A stretch of 64,000 bases of DNA. Source: Coprococcus eutactus. Lineage in GTDB: Bacteria; Bacillota; Clostridia; Lachnospirales; Lachnospiraceae. The stretch is from NCBI RefSeq assembly GCF_025149915.1, contig NZ_CP102278.1, positions 2,084,501 to 2,148,500 of the forward strand. The letters run 5' to 3'. Position 1 is the first letter of the stretch. Each line of letters opens with the position of its first letter. Shown piece after piece: positions 33,786 through 43,387 of the stretch. The position numbers and the translations under genes were made by a program. Under the pieces are notes generated by a model. The model saw only the letters and a list, made by a program, of their open reading frames with translations, did no database searches and had not been told where the DNA came from.

Positions 33786-33882
33786 GTATGACCTCTTTTC
33801 TATATCATGTAACGGACCTCAGAATTCTTTTTCTAATCCGGTCCGTAACAGATTCATTCACTTGATCCATTTTCGGGAGTTC

Positions 33883-35031
33883 CTAAACCTTTTTGTATCT
33901 GAGCATCACATCTTCATCAAATCTTCTGACCTCTTCAAGTCTGAACATATGCGCATCAGCAGGCACATCAACACCCGTTCCTGATACAGGACTGTATTTG
34001 CCCTCACCGCCAAATATCTTTGGAGCAATGAACACACATGCCTCATCCACAAGTCCTTCTGATACCATGCTGTAGTTGAGCTCTCCGCCGCCCTCAAGCA
34101 GTATTCCGTCTATGCCCTTTCCGCCAAGTATATCCATGAGCTGTCCGAGATCCACATTCCCGTCTGTGCTGTCCGTCTCTATGATGCTTACACTTTTTTC
34201 TCTCAGCCTGTCACATTTTGCTGTATCCGCTGCACCATCAGGCGTTGTCGCCACTATTGTTTCGATCTCTACGGCAGTCTGTACGATATTGGAATCCTCC
34301 GGGATCCTGAGTTTACTGTCACATATTATCCTGATCGGATTTCTGACATTATCAGTATCCCTGTCTATGCCATTCTCTATTCTGCATGTAAGCATCGGAT
34401 CATCCGCAAGCACTGTTCCTATGCCCGCCATTATGCCCTTATGCCTGTTCCTGAGCTCCATCACATATGCCCTTGAAGCTTCGCCTGTTATCCATTTGCT
34501 TGCCCCAATATGTGTAGCTATCCTGCCATCCATCGTCATGGCATACTTCATTGTCACATACGGCTTCTTAGCTATGATATACTTGAAAAATATATCATTT
34601 AACGCATCGCACTCATCCTTCAAGCAATGCGTATACACCTCTATTCCGGCATCACGTAGTCTCCTAAATCCCTTTCCTGCTACCATCGCATTTGGATCAT
34701 CAGAGCCACAATACACTTTTCTGATCTTATGTTCTATGATCGCATCTACACAAGGCGGCTGTTTGCCGAAGTGGCAGCACGGCTCAAGCGTCACATACAT
34801 GACAGCTCCCTCTGCCTCCGCAGGATCAGCCAAGCTGGCAAATGCAGCGCGCTCTGCATGAAGCTCACCGTATCTCACATGATAGCCTTCGCCTATGATT
34901 CTCCCAGCCTTCACGATAACCGCGCCCACAAGCGGATTCGGATTCACCGCGCCGGTTCCCTTTTTCGCAAGTTCAATTGCGCGTCTCATGTATGCCAGAT
35001 TAAACTCATCATCTATATGATTGTCTATCAT
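33883..35031 (-). CDS. ribD: bifunctional riboflavin deaminase/reductase
   Basis: RibD deaminates and then reduces the pyrimidine produced by GTP cyclohydrolase II. The deaminase domain (1-145) has the zinc motifs LHAERAAFA and VTLEPCCHFGKQPPC. The reductase domain (about 150-382) has KYAMTMDGRIAT and LLEGGGELNYSMV. AGGTGAG precedes the ATG at 35031. It is the first gene of the rib operon, directly behind the FMN riboswitch and its terminator. The 97-base gap to ribE holds no clear gene. Confidence 0.96.
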   Translation of the reverse strand: MIDNHIDDEFNLAYMRRAIELAKKGTGAVNPNPLVGAVIVKAGRIIGEGYHVRYGELHAERAAFASLADPAEAEGAVMYVTLEPCCHFGKQPPCVDAIIEHKIRKVYCGSDDPNAMVAGKGFRRLRDAGIEVYTHCLKDECDALNDIFFKYIIAKKPYVTMKYAMTMDGRIATHIGASKWITGEASRAYVMELRNRHKGIMAGIGTVLADDPMLTCRIENGIDRDTDNVRNPIRIICDSKLRIPEDSNIVQTAVEIETIVATTPDGAADTAKCDRLREKSVSIIETDSTDGNVDLGQLMDILGGKGIDGILLEGGGELNYSMVSEGLVDEACVFIAPKIFGGEGKYSPVSGTGVDVPADAHMFRLEEVRRFDEDVMLRYKKV

Positions 35032-35048
35032 TCGCTCACCTTCCCAAC

Positions 35049-35080
35049 AAAAAAACCTCGAAGAATATCTCCGAGGTTTT
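35049..35080 (-). terminator. terminator controlled by the FMN riboswitch
   Basis: AACCTCGGAGA pairs with the TCTTCGAGG arm around a short loop, then seven U residues follow. It lies between the aptamer and ribD, where FMN binding would favour termination. Confidence 0.88.
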
Positions 35081-35136
35081 TTCGCACCATGTCACATAAA
35101 AATCACATCACAGATGCTGTTTAACAAAATATATAA

Positions 35137-35262
35137 TACTTCTCTCATCCAGACTATACTGTCGGTTCCGGAATCACACCGGATCATGCCTTACGGCTCA
35201 CGGACTTATGGGCTACCCCAAACACCGTCGGTGGAGAATTGCACTCACCCCCGAAGATCATC
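35137..35262 (-). promoter_or_regulatory. FMN riboswitch (RFN element)
   Basis: The minus-strand leader of ribD contains the RFN landmarks in order: ATCTTCGGGG, CACCGACGGT, AGCCC, GTGAGCC, the GATCCGGTGTGATTCCGG arm, CCGACAGTATAGTC and GGATGAGAGAAG. The element binds FMN and turns off riboflavin synthesis. With the terminator at 35049 it should act on transcription. Confidence 0.96.
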
Positions 35263-35333
35263 ATCGTATTAAGTTGTCATAAATTCCAGCAGTTTTAAAA
35301 CAATTACCTGAAAGTCCGTTTTAAAACGTCTAT

Positions 35334-35362
35334 ATTGTAGTCCATCTATATCAGGAATGCAA
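35334..35362 (-). promoter_or_regulatory. promoter of the rib operon
   Basis: TTGCAT (35362-35357), a 17-base spacer and TACAAT (35339-35334) lie on the minus strand. Two copies of the palindrome GTTTTAAAAC lie between it and the aptamer. Confidence 0.8.
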
Positions 35363-35369
35363 CTATTTT

Positions 35370-37022
35370 TTAAAGCTGTGAATTAAATAAACTCTTTATC
35401 TTGTAAATAATATCATCGCTGTCGGCGTTGATTGACGCAGCCTCATTTATACCTGACAGCCTTGCAAGCTCACCTGTATCCGCGTCATCTCCATAACCTA
35501 TGGTGTAAACCGGTATTCCAGATGTCCTGAGTGCTGAGGTTATCTCGTCCATTGAATATCCGTTGTTTGCATATCCATCACTAAGAAGAAACAGCATGCA
35601 CTTGGCATCCGGATGCTGAGCCTTTGCCTCTGTTATCATCTTCACGGCAACCACCACCGCATCATATGAGGCAGTTCCGCCAGAAGCAATCAGATTGTTC
35701 ACTGCGCCCTGGAAATACGATCTCTGGTTGAGATCGAACTGTGCTATTGGAACCTCGATCGTAACTGAATTTGAATAGCTAACCAAACCGACATAATTAT
35801 TATCATTGATATACTGCGCTCCATTTGTCAGACTGTTCTTGAGCTGGTTCATAGGATCTCCGTCCATGGAACCACTGCAGTCAGCCACAAACACAGCAAT
35901 TATATCCTTTCCATTATCCTTTGTCTTCTTGTAAGTCTTAAGACCCTGTGTGACCTGCGCACCCGAAAACTCCTCTGCTGATGTGTAATCGTCATTGGCA
36001 TTAAATCCCTTCTGGGCTGCTATCTTCTGCATCTCATCGCTCTTGCAATAATCTACCACAAGCTTAACACCCTCAAGCTCTGCAGCAGTCTTTCCCGACT
36101 TATTGCATATATACACCGGATTGTCATGTCGCACTCCAAATGCGATAAAGTCATACATCGATGTGAGATTGTTATCATTGATATATGCCTGGTATTCTGA
36201 CAGCATGGCGTCGAGAGTTCCGTTTGATGCACTGTCTCTCATCTGCTGTGTCGTATATGCAACGTATGGTATATTTGCATTGAACTTAGTAAAATTGTCA
36301 TCTCCGCCCCGAAGCAGTGTGAGGAGCAGGTTGAGTCCTGTAGCACTGGTCTGAGGGTTTGTGTATCCCATAGTTATCTTGTTGTCCTGTACAGCCTTTA
36401 TAACTTCGTCGGCTGTGGTGTAGCCACTGTCCTTCTTAACAAGGATCCCGGCAGTATTTCCTACCAGCCTGTCAGCATAGAGTTCAAGGCTACCGTTGTT
36501 TGATATTGCATACTCGCCGAACAGCGTATTGCTCGGTGTATAGAGATCCGGCAGATATTTGCCTGATATGATATAGTCTGCAGCCGTTCCGGACGGCACC
36601 GAACGTACGCTCATGGACACCGTCTTTCCATCTGATGTCTTCACATCTGATGAGTTGAACGATGAAGCCACATCTATAAGCCACGAATCATTGTCCTTTC
36701 CGGCCTTCTCTCCCGATGTGAATATCTCTATATCGACATCTCCACTTCCCTCAACTGACAATGGATACTTGTCAATCTCTGGAAGCTCATCATAGAGATC
36801 CGGCGTATCCAGGGTAACTGTGCCCTTTACAGGAGTTGCCTGCTCCACATCCAGCTCATTATACATCTCATCAAGTGTCATGTCCTGTTTTGTACCGGAT
36901 ATACCGCCACCTCCAGACGATATGTTACCCGCACGTTTTACAACAACACCGATGATCACCGCCACCATGACTATGATCATCAGCACTCCAACTGTCACTA
37001 TCCCTTTTGTCCTCTTATCCAT
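35370..37022 (-). CDS. secreted binding-protein/VWA fusion protein
   Basis: This 550-residue protein has one N-terminal membrane anchor (residues 8-28). Next comes a region of about 290 residues that reads like a type 2 periplasmic binding protein (VDIEIFTSGEKAG, VPSGTAADYII, ITMGYTNPQTSATGLNLLL). A von Willebrand A domain makes up the C-terminal 190 residues. The VWA metal site looks intact: VADCSGSMDG (DxSxS), GGTASYDAV and LLSDGYANN. It probably binds a ligand or partner outside the cell. It is the last gene of a three-gene operon with a membrane coiled coil and a sigma-like protein. AAGGAGG precedes the start. Confidence 0.8.
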   Translation of the reverse strand: MDKRTKGIVTVGVLMIIVMVAVIIGVVVKRAGNISSGGGGISGTKQDMTLDEMYNELDVEQATPVKGTVTLDTPDLYDELPEIDKYPLSVEGSGDVDIEIFTSGEKAGKDNDSWLIDVASSFNSSDVKTSDGKTVSMSVRSVPSGTAADYIISGKYLPDLYTPSNTLFGEYAISNNGSLELYADRLVGNTAGILVKKDSGYTTADEVIKAVQDNKITMGYTNPQTSATGLNLLLTLLRGGDDNFTKFNANIPYVAYTTQQMRDSASNGTLDAMLSEYQAYINDNNLTSMYDFIAFGVRHDNPVYICNKSGKTAAELEGVKLVVDYCKSDEMQKIAAQKGFNANDDYTSAEEFSGAQVTQGLKTYKKTKDNGKDIIAVFVADCSGSMDGDPMNQLKNSLTNGAQYINDNNYVGLVSYSNSVTIEVPIAQFDLNQRSYFQGAVNNLIASGGTASYDAVVVAVKMITEAKAQHPDAKCMLFLLSDGYANNGYSMDEITSALRTSGIPVYTIGYGDDADTGELARLSGINEAASINADSDDIIYKIKSLFNSQL

Positions 37023-37044
37023 TTCTTCCTCCTTTTTATGTGTG

Positions 37045-37626
37045 TCAACTCATGCCCTGACTGCCTGTATTCTGTCTCATATTGTTCATGCACTCTATTA
37101 CATCGTCAACATACTTCATATCCAGCGTACTGAGATTGGTGTCTATATCCACCATCTTTTCAACTAGAATATTAAACTTTCTCACCAACTCATCCCCCTG
37201 TCTGCACAGGTTATCCAGATACACAGGCTGAGGTCTTGTATAATAATCATACGTCTGTATAAATCCTATCGCACTGTCCATATTACTCTGCGCCTGCTCC
37301 TTTATATCCTCATACAGATTGCGGACTCCGCTACCCTCCTCAACATTCTTATGGAAGTATTCTTCTCTAGACATTATACTCTCATACTGTCTGTTGAGCC
37401 TCTCTATCTGGGCATCAAACATGTGCCCCCTGGCACTGTCCTTAAGCTTCTCCGTTGACCGTCTTCCCTTGAGTATATGTATATTTGCCGCAATGGTAAA
37501 CACCAGCCATATCAGACTGAGTCCGATACCTATCGCTATGCCTCCTATGCTGTCTGCCAAAACGAACATCACGATGACCAGGCCAAACATGATCAGGCTT
37601 ACTATATTGACCATAACCAATCCCAT
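37045..37626 (-). CDS. membrane protein with cytoplasmic coiled coil
   Basis: The 193-residue product has two adjacent N-terminal membrane segments (about 3-23 and 28-49), then 140 residues of mostly helical, charged sequence (AQIERLNRQYESIMSREEYF, YLDNLCRQGDELVRKFN). It looks like a two-pass anchor with a coiled-coil domain. There is a faint similarity in layout to XpaC-like proteins encoded near TelA and VWA genes, which I would not rely on. AAAGGAGG precedes the ATG. It lies between the sigma-like and VWA genes with 22-30 base gaps. Confidence 0.7.
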   Translation of the reverse strand: MGLVMVNIVSLIMFGLVIVMFVLADSIGGIAIGIGLSLIWLVFTIAANIHILKGRRSTEKLKDSARGHMFDAQIERLNRQYESIMSREEYFHKNVEEGSGVRNLYEDIKEQAQSNMDSAIGFIQTYDYYTRPQPVYLDNLCRQGDELVRKFNILVEKMVDIDTNLSTLDMKYVDDVIECMNNMRQNTGSQGMS

Positions 37627-37655
37627 TTTCGTTATTCCTCCTTTTTAGCGCCACA

Positions 37656-38927
37656 CTACACCGCATCCGCCGGTGTGTCATCCGCCATTAACTTTCCCAT
37701 AGTCTGAAGCTTATTCCGTGCAGCTTCCGTCACTGTAAGTCCAGCAAAATCCGCGAACTCCCTCTTCGCATTTCTTATGAGCATGACTGCAAATTCCCTG
37801 TTCACAGCCTCTGCACTTGACAGGAGCTCATGATAATCCACCGGATCGTCGTCGCAGATCTGCCGCGCGGCATCAGGCGGAACCACCACAAAAGTCATCG
37901 ATGCGTGCGTCCTGTCTGCGATATACACCTCGGCCTTGTCTGCAAATTTGGAGAACTCTTCAGCCTGCGTATCAAAACCCGCATCCGAAAGTCCGCGGTA
38001 TATATCCTCCCTATCGTCCACAAGGCTTCCAAGATACAGATATCCACGCAAGAGCAAAAGTCCCATGAGACTGTCTGGTATATTGAAATCCAATATGCAT
38101 CCATGCCCCTCCTCACTGTCAGTCAGAACATGGTACACACACTCTGCCACATCCTCATCGCTCAGGCCACTGTACTTATATGCCTGCTCCACGCCATCCT
38201 GCGATATGAGCACGGTCTCTATATTTCCCCTCTGAGTTCTTTTCTTTCTGATGCTCTCCACTGGCTTTGCCGATATCTTGAACTCTCTCAGAGCCTTTAT
38301 GGTCTCATCTATATTCTTCTTTCCCGCAAATATGGCTTCAAATCTGTCACCGCCCGGTTCAGCCGCAGGAACATTCCTATACACCCTTTTCACAGAAATG
38401 TTGTTTCTCTTCATCACAGCAGTTATATAATCTATATCTGTGTTCTGCCCCGAAAGATATCTGAGTATCTCAGTCTGAAGCTTCCCCTTGTAATCCAGCT
38501 CATTCTCTGTGTTCGTAATGTCATTTCCAGAGTACCATCTCTTCTCCAGATATATGTAGTTATCCGGATCCCTAAGCCTTCCCAGAGCGCTGTCCTTAAG
38601 CCTATCAACCTCATCGGTATCGCACTCAAGTTCTGCCGCTATATCTGATATACTTCGCCTCTCACGGCCGTAACCGTACAGTTCGCTTATAACCGTACGC
38701 TCTCTGTAGTTGAGCTTTTGGATAAGCTCATCAAACATACGCCTGCACATGCCATCCTGAGAATACGACAGAGTGTCAGCCTGTACCCCAAACACAGAGC
38801 AGTATAAAGCCTCATACGGGCTGATAACGTCCAGCAAATATTTATTTTTCTCTTTTCTTATTACATATGCCCCGTGTATTGTAATCCCCCTCCAATCCAT
38901 GTCTACGACACAGTTATCCATTGTCAT
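37656..38927 (-). CDS. sigma-region-4-like HTH protein with large C-terminal domain
   Basis: Residues about 65-125 of this 423-residue protein look like sigma-70 region 4: LIQKLNYRERTVISELYGYG, then SISDIAAELECDTDEVDRLKDSALGRLRD. There is no region 2, so it is not a complete sigma factor. The remaining 300 residues are soluble and unrecognised, with a Lys/Arg patch (SIRKKRTQRGN) and a mixed alpha/beta tail. It is the first gene of an operon with a membrane coiled-coil protein and a VWA fusion protein, so it may regulate them or be part of their signalling. The ribosome binding site is weak. Confidence 0.7.
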   Translation of the reverse strand: MTMDNCVVDMDWRGITIHGAYVIRKEKNKYLLDVISPYEALYCSVFGVQADTLSYSQDGMCRRMFDELIQKLNYRERTVISELYGYGRERRSISDIAAELECDTDEVDRLKDSALGRLRDPDNYIYLEKRWYSGNDITNTENELDYKGKLQTEILRYLSGQNTDIDYITAVMKRNNISVKRVYRNVPAAEPGGDRFEAIFAGKKNIDETIKALREFKISAKPVESIRKKRTQRGNIETVLISQDGVEQAYKYSGLSDEDVAECVYHVLTDSEEGHGCILDFNIPDSLMGLLLLRGYLYLGSLVDDREDIYRGLSDAGFDTQAEEFSKFADKAEVYIADRTHASMTFVVVPPDAARQICDDDPVDYHELLSSAEAVNREFAVMLIRNAKREFADFAGLTVTEAARNKLQTMGKLMADDTPADAV

Positions 38928-39081
38928 ATGTTTTCGATATGATCATAATAATATTTTCTTATACCAGAAACTTATTATTTCTATTATACATGTTTTGCAG
39001 GAAATTAAAAACATGAAAGTGCGCGGATAAGGCATTTTATAATTTTATTAAGTGCTTATACACGCGCCACTCCACTTATGG

Positions 39082-39087
39082 TATAAT
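39082..39087 (+). promoter_or_regulatory. extended -10 promoter of yqeG
   Basis: TATAAT follows TATGG (extended -10) 42 bases before the start codon. No strong -35 box is seen. Confidence 0.5.
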
Positions 39088-39128
39088 GTTTCACGATTGA
39101 TTCCAACGCTTAAACTGGAGGATTGTAT

Positions 39129-39635
39129 ATGATAAGATTTCTGCCGGATGAATATTACTCATCCACCTACAAAATAGATTTCAAAAAATACTACGATATG
39201 GGCTACAGGGGTATTCTGTTTGACATTGACAACACACTCGTGCGGCACAATGAACCGGCAACCTCACGAGCCATACAGCTCATGGAACAGCTGAAAGCCA
39301 TCGGTTTCAAGGTCTGCCTAGTCTCAAACAACAAGGAACCAAGAGTTGCCACATTTAACAAAAAGATGAAGGTAAATTACATATACAAGGCAGGAAAGCC
39401 TTCCAAGAAGGGTTACATACGCGCTATGGACGAGATTGGCTGCACCGTAGAAAACACCCTAGCTGTAGGCGACCAGATATATACAGATATAATCGGAAGC
39501 GCTAGTCTTGGCATACACACAATACTTGTAAAACCTATAGACACCAGCCATGAAGAGATTCAGATAACTCTGAAAAGGATCATTGAAAAACCGTTTATAG
39601 CCTACTTCAAAAAGAAACACGGCATTGTAAGATAA
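39129..39635 (+). CDS. yqeG: YqeG-family HAD IIIA phosphatase
   Basis: This 168-residue HAD-superfamily protein of the YqeG type starts MIRFLPDEYYSSTYKID. It has the catalytic motif GILFDIDNTLVRHNEP, motif 2 CLVSNNKEPRV, Lys in AGKPSKKGY and motif 4 AVGDQIYTDIIG. YqeG-like proteins are phosphatases related to phosphatidylglycerophosphate phosphatase; the substrate here is not known. GGAGG fits the ATG at 39129 better than the TTG at 39123. It stands alone between minus-strand operons. Confidence 0.9.
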   Translation: MIRFLPDEYYSSTYKIDFKKYYDMGYRGILFDIDNTLVRHNEPATSRAIQLMEQLKAIGFKVCLVSNNKEPRVATFNKKMKVNYIYKAGKPSKKGYIRAMDEIGCTVENTLAVGDQIYTDIIGSASLGIHTILVKPIDTSHEEIQITLKRIIEKPFIAYFKKKHGIVR

Positions 39636-39645
39636 AAGACAAAAT

Positions 39646-39700
39646 AAAAATGGGCTGTGACTAAACGATCAACCGGTCATTTAAGTGTCAGCCCATTTTT
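39646..39700. terminator. bidirectional terminator between yqeG and hisS
   Basis: AAAAATGGGCTG pairs with CAGCCCATTTTT. The flanking A and U runs allow it to serve both converging genes. Confidence 0.9.
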
Positions 39701-39726
39701 ATATTATCACCCGACTGCTCTCAGAA

Positions 39727-40992
39727 TCAGTCGTTATACACCTTCTTGAACTCAGTGTATCCCTCTGCCTCAAGCATGTTTATCTGTTGCTTCATGTTCT
39801 TTCTCATCATCTGTATTGTGACTGTCCTGCCAGCCTGGCGAAGCTCCTTCGCCTCCTTGAATATCTCAAGCTTCTTGTCAAGAGTTACATCCTTGTGGAT
39901 GAGGATTGCAACATTGTCAGCATCTATCTTATATCCGTTGTCCAGCTTGTCCTTAAGAATAGTGATGATTCGCTCAAATCCAATTGAGAATCCCGTTGCG
40001 GGAACATCCTGTCCACAGAAATTTCCCACCATCTTGTCATATCTTCCGCCACCTGCGATGGAGAAATTGTAATCATCAATAGTAACCTCAAATATAGGAC
40101 CTGTGTAATATCCCATTCCTCTTACAAGAGTAGGATCAAATACGATCTTAACGCCATCTGCAACCATTGTTCTGGCACTTGAGATGATCTCATCCATGTT
40201 TGAAACCACCTTTGGATCAAGACAGTTCTCATTGATGTCCTTACAGAAAGCTGCACAGCTGACATCTCCAAGATTCTGATATATCTCGAGATACTTGTCT
40301 ACCATGGCAGCATCGTATCCATTTTCTGTAAGCTCTGCTCTTATTCCGTCGAGGCCAATCTTGTCATACTTATCAAGACTTATAAGTATCGATGCTATGT
40401 CGTCTTCAGCAAAGCCTGCGTTTTTTGCTGCTCCGCGGAGTATCTGCCTGTCGTTGATGTGGATCGTGAAATCTGTTATACCAACCTCTGAGAATATCCC
40501 TGAGAGCATATCTGATGTGGCTGCCACAAGCTCTATCTCTGCAAGGTTTGTGTTGTCTCCAAGAATATCTATGTCACACTGTGTAAACATTCTGAATCTG
40601 CCCTTCTGAGGCTGATCCGCACGAAATACCGGTCCGATCTGGAGTGCCTTAAAAGGACTTGGAAGCTGTTCCTTGTTGTTTGCATAGTATCTCGAAAGAG
40701 GGAGTGTCAGATCATATCTGAGTCCGCTGTCCGCCAGTTCTCCTTTACCTGCATCTATAGCTCTGGCAAGATCCGCTCCTCTCTTCATAACCTTGAAGAT
40801 AAGCTTCTCGTTGTCGCCGCCCTGCTTGCTCGTCAGGTTCTCTATATGTTCCATAACAGGAGTCTCTATCTGTGTAAATCCAAATCTGGAATAACTTGTC
40901 TTTATCATTGAAAGCACATGCTCTCTCAGCCTCATATCAGCCGGAAGCTGATCACACATACCTTTTACTGGTGTCTTAATGAATTTTGCCAT
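39727..40992 (-). CDS. hisS: histidyl-tRNA synthetase
   Basis: HisRS charges tRNA-His. The 421 residues contain the class II motifs and His-specific boxes: FTQIETPVMEH, LRYDLTLPLSRYYANN, FKALQIGPVFRADQPQKGRFRMFTQ (motif 2), VRGMGYYTGPIFE and FSIGFERIITIL (motif 3). The C-terminal anticodon-binding domain starts near residue 330. AGGAGG precedes the ATG at 40992. No T-box leader is seen in the short gap upstream. It is probably monocistronic. HisZ-type truncation does not apply, as the anticodon-binding domain is present. Confidence 0.96.
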   Translation of the reverse strand: MAKFIKTPVKGMCDQLPADMRLREHVLSMIKTSYSRFGFTQIETPVMEHIENLTSKQGGDNEKLIFKVMKRGADLARAIDAGKGELADSGLRYDLTLPLSRYYANNKEQLPSPFKALQIGPVFRADQPQKGRFRMFTQCDIDILGDNTNLAEIELVAATSDMLSGIFSEVGITDFTIHINDRQILRGAAKNAGFAEDDIASILISLDKYDKIGLDGIRAELTENGYDAAMVDKYLEIYQNLGDVSCAAFCKDINENCLDPKVVSNMDEIISSARTMVADGVKIVFDPTLVRGMGYYTGPIFEVTIDDYNFSIAGGGRYDKMVGNFCGQDVPATGFSIGFERIITILKDKLDNGYKIDADNVAILIHKDVTLDKKLEIFKEAKELRQAGRTVTIQMMRKNMKQQINMLEAEGYTEFKKVYND

Positions 40993-41125
40993 TTCTAATC
41001 CTCCTGATCTTATCTTTTTTCAAATCCAATCTATTCTAGCATATAGTGTTGACTTTTTCCAGTACTAACAGACATTCACTGAACAAACCCGTGGTATTAT
41101 ATATTTTTTTCGCTGCCTGCAAAAC

Positions 41126-41177
41126 AAAAACCACCAGAACGGCTGATCTGATCAGACAATGCCATTCCGGTGGTTTT
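41126..41177 (-). terminator. terminator of the 685-residue protein gene
   Basis: AAACCACCaGAA pairs with TTCCGGTGGTTT around a loop containing CTGATCTGATCAG, with an A/U-rich flank. Confidence 0.8.
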
Positions 41178-41195
41178 ATTGTATGCTATATATTA

Positions 41196-43253
41196 TTATC
41201 TGAGAAGATCATAGTTGAGCTTCTTGATAACTGTGAACGCCTTGTTTCTGAGTTCCTCACCTGAGAACTCGTCAAGCTGTACATTCATATCCCAATTATA
41301 CTTCATAAGAGTATTCAGAAGATCCTCAATGTAATCTTTGACATACTTCACATTGCTCTCGCTCTTGTCCTTAAGCTGAACAACTATGTTCTCTATAGCC
41401 TCGATGATTCCTGACTCCTGCTTATCTGGTGCCTGTCCTGACTCATCATTGAGCTCTATAACCTTACCTGTCTTTGTGATTATGACCTTCTTGTTAGGTG
41501 CAGCTGCTGCCTTGCTCTTCTTATTTATCATGTGGTTTATACACTTGATAAGACATGCAACGGAATATGTCATCTCCTCTGCGGTTGGCTTGTCAAGCCC
41601 CTTGAGTGTATGCTGATGATACAGGAACTCTGATTTACAAAGCATCTCCTCAACCACAGCTGCTTTGCACAATGATACAAGATCCGCTGGCATAGCCTGC
41701 TGCTTCTTGCCGAACAATCCGCCGCCACCCTGCTCATTCTCCTCCTTGTACTTCTCTGGAAGAGTTGTTCTAACATATGTATCGTGAAGGTACTTCTTTG
41801 CTGTGTTGATATCATAGCTTGATGCAAGTACCATCTTCTTTGTGCTGTTGAGTCCGTTGACAACCATATCCTCTGCTGCCATGAAGAGCAGTATCTTCTG
41901 TCTGTTGTCAAGCATTGAGTAAACTTCTTTGTTCTTGTTGTTCTTCTCTACAATTGACTTCTTTCTTACATCGAATACCTTGATCTTCTCTTTTACGCTA
42001 AAGAATGCCTTGAGCATTGCAGGGTTGGCATTCAGGAAGTTGCAACACCATGTAAGCTCTATGTACTGATCCTCTATCTTGTTGGATACCTCATAAAGGC
42101 TGTATCCCTCGAACAGAACATTGAGTGCCTTTGAGAGAATCTCCAGGCTCTCATACTTCTCCTCATATGACTTCTGTGTTATATCAGAGTTGACATATGC
42201 CTTTATTCCACACTCAATGAAGAGCTTGTTGTACTCGTATGCTCCCTCTGGTATGTTCTGGCGTCCACTGAGCTGCGCTCCTGAACCAAGTGTCTGAAGT
42301 ACCTTCTTGACCTCTGGCTCATTCTCGATAGCCTGATATACCTTCTTTGTAAATGCGCAGGTCTCATTGAGTAATGAATCTATTCTCTTATTGTATACTT
42401 CCTGCTTGGATATCTCTGAAGCCACCTTGCTGCTAAGTATCTTGGCAGCCTCTGTGCTTGTAACATTCTTAATGAGCTCCTTGAAATTAGAGTATACCGA
42501 CAGGTTATCTATAGGTATGTACTCTGCATTCAATCCATAGAACTGGAATGCCTTCTCATACTGCTTGTTTGCAATATATATTGAGAACAGATTGATAGAC
42601 AGCTGTATCTTATAATCGTTAGGTGCATGTGCATCCTCTATAACATAATCATAAAGGACTTCAAGGTTGTTGATATATGAATCTGAACCGATATCGTCAG
42701 CGGATATATCCATCTCCATAACTACATTGATGAGATCAAGGTAGCCAAGAAGTGCCTTGTCGAAGTTCTTTGGTCTGTCATCATCCTCAAGTATCTGATA
42801 TGAAATGTTGATGAGAAGTGGTGCGATCTTGTCTCCTATGAGCTTCATACACTCCGGGATCTTCTCTAGCTGCAACAAATAGAGCAGCCACACACTGTAT
42901 CTGTACACACCAGTAGCTGATACAGGTGTATCGATATCAGTTGGGTCTATATCGCCATATACAAATCTGAACAGTGGCTCTATCCACTCCTCAATCGCAT
43001 AGTGACCAGTCGCCTTTATATTGAAGTCCACGAACTCAGCAAGCTCATACAGCTTTGTACACTGGGCACGTACCTCATCGTCAACTGTCATAGTTGACAG
43101 ATCAAAATTGGAATCCTTTAAGCTGTCTATAACCAGTGTATAAAATCCGTCTTCTACCTGATCATTCAGATAACGAATAAGAGTTCCCTTATTGCTGGAT
43201 GCAGCAATAGATAATGCATTATCCCCCGCCTGTCCTATATTTGCTGGTAACAT
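41196..43253 (-). CDS. large orphan helical protein
   Basis: The 685-residue product has no signal peptide or membrane segment and is mostly helical. The first 330 residues have a TPR-like rhythm (YSVWLLYLLQLEKIPECMKL, SINLFSIYIANKQYEKAFQF). A Gly/Lys-rich linker near residue 525 (NEQGGGGLFGKKQQ) is followed by a basic stretch and a final helical region. The Shine-Dalgarno site is perfect (AAAGGAGGT), the promoter is good and the leader is about 130 bases, so it is probably well expressed. I do not recognise the family. A scaffold or adaptor role would be guesswork. Confidence 0.85.
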   Translation of the reverse strand: MLPANIGQAGDNALSIAASSNKGTLIRYLNDQVEDGFYTLVIDSLKDSNFDLSTMTVDDEVRAQCTKLYELAEFVDFNIKATGHYAIEEWIEPLFRFVYGDIDPTDIDTPVSATGVYRYSVWLLYLLQLEKIPECMKLIGDKIAPLLINISYQILEDDDRPKNFDKALLGYLDLINVVMEMDISADDIGSDSYINNLEVLYDYVIEDAHAPNDYKIQLSINLFSIYIANKQYEKAFQFYGLNAEYIPIDNLSVYSNFKELIKNVTSTEAAKILSSKVASEISKQEVYNKRIDSLLNETCAFTKKVYQAIENEPEVKKVLQTLGSGAQLSGRQNIPEGAYEYNKLFIECGIKAYVNSDITQKSYEEKYESLEILSKALNVLFEGYSLYEVSNKIEDQYIELTWCCNFLNANPAMLKAFFSVKEKIKVFDVRKKSIVEKNNKNKEVYSMLDNRQKILLFMAAEDMVVNGLNSTKKMVLASSYDINTAKKYLHDTYVRTTLPEKYKEENEQGGGGLFGKKQQAMPADLVSLCKAAVVEEMLCKSEFLYHQHTLKGLDKPTAEEMTYSVACLIKCINHMINKKSKAAAAPNKKVIITKTGKVIELNDESGQAPDKQESGIIEAIENIVVQLKDKSESNVKYVKDYIEDLLNTLMKYNWDMNVQLDEFSGEELRNKAFTVIKKLNYDLLR

Positions 43254-43387
43254 AATATGTCAACCTCCTTTGTTTGTTGCGTTTGTTGTTGTGTAAGTTG
43301 TTTAACGCATCTTTTCACGTCTGTTATTATTTTTTTTTATATCTAACGAAATATTCCTATGGCATTCCCCATAAAATCACTACTCCA

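Noticed and set aside
41196..43253. Tape-measure or phage structural protein
   Set aside because: No phage genes surround it, and the sequence lacks the coiled-coil and membrane pattern of tape-measure proteins.
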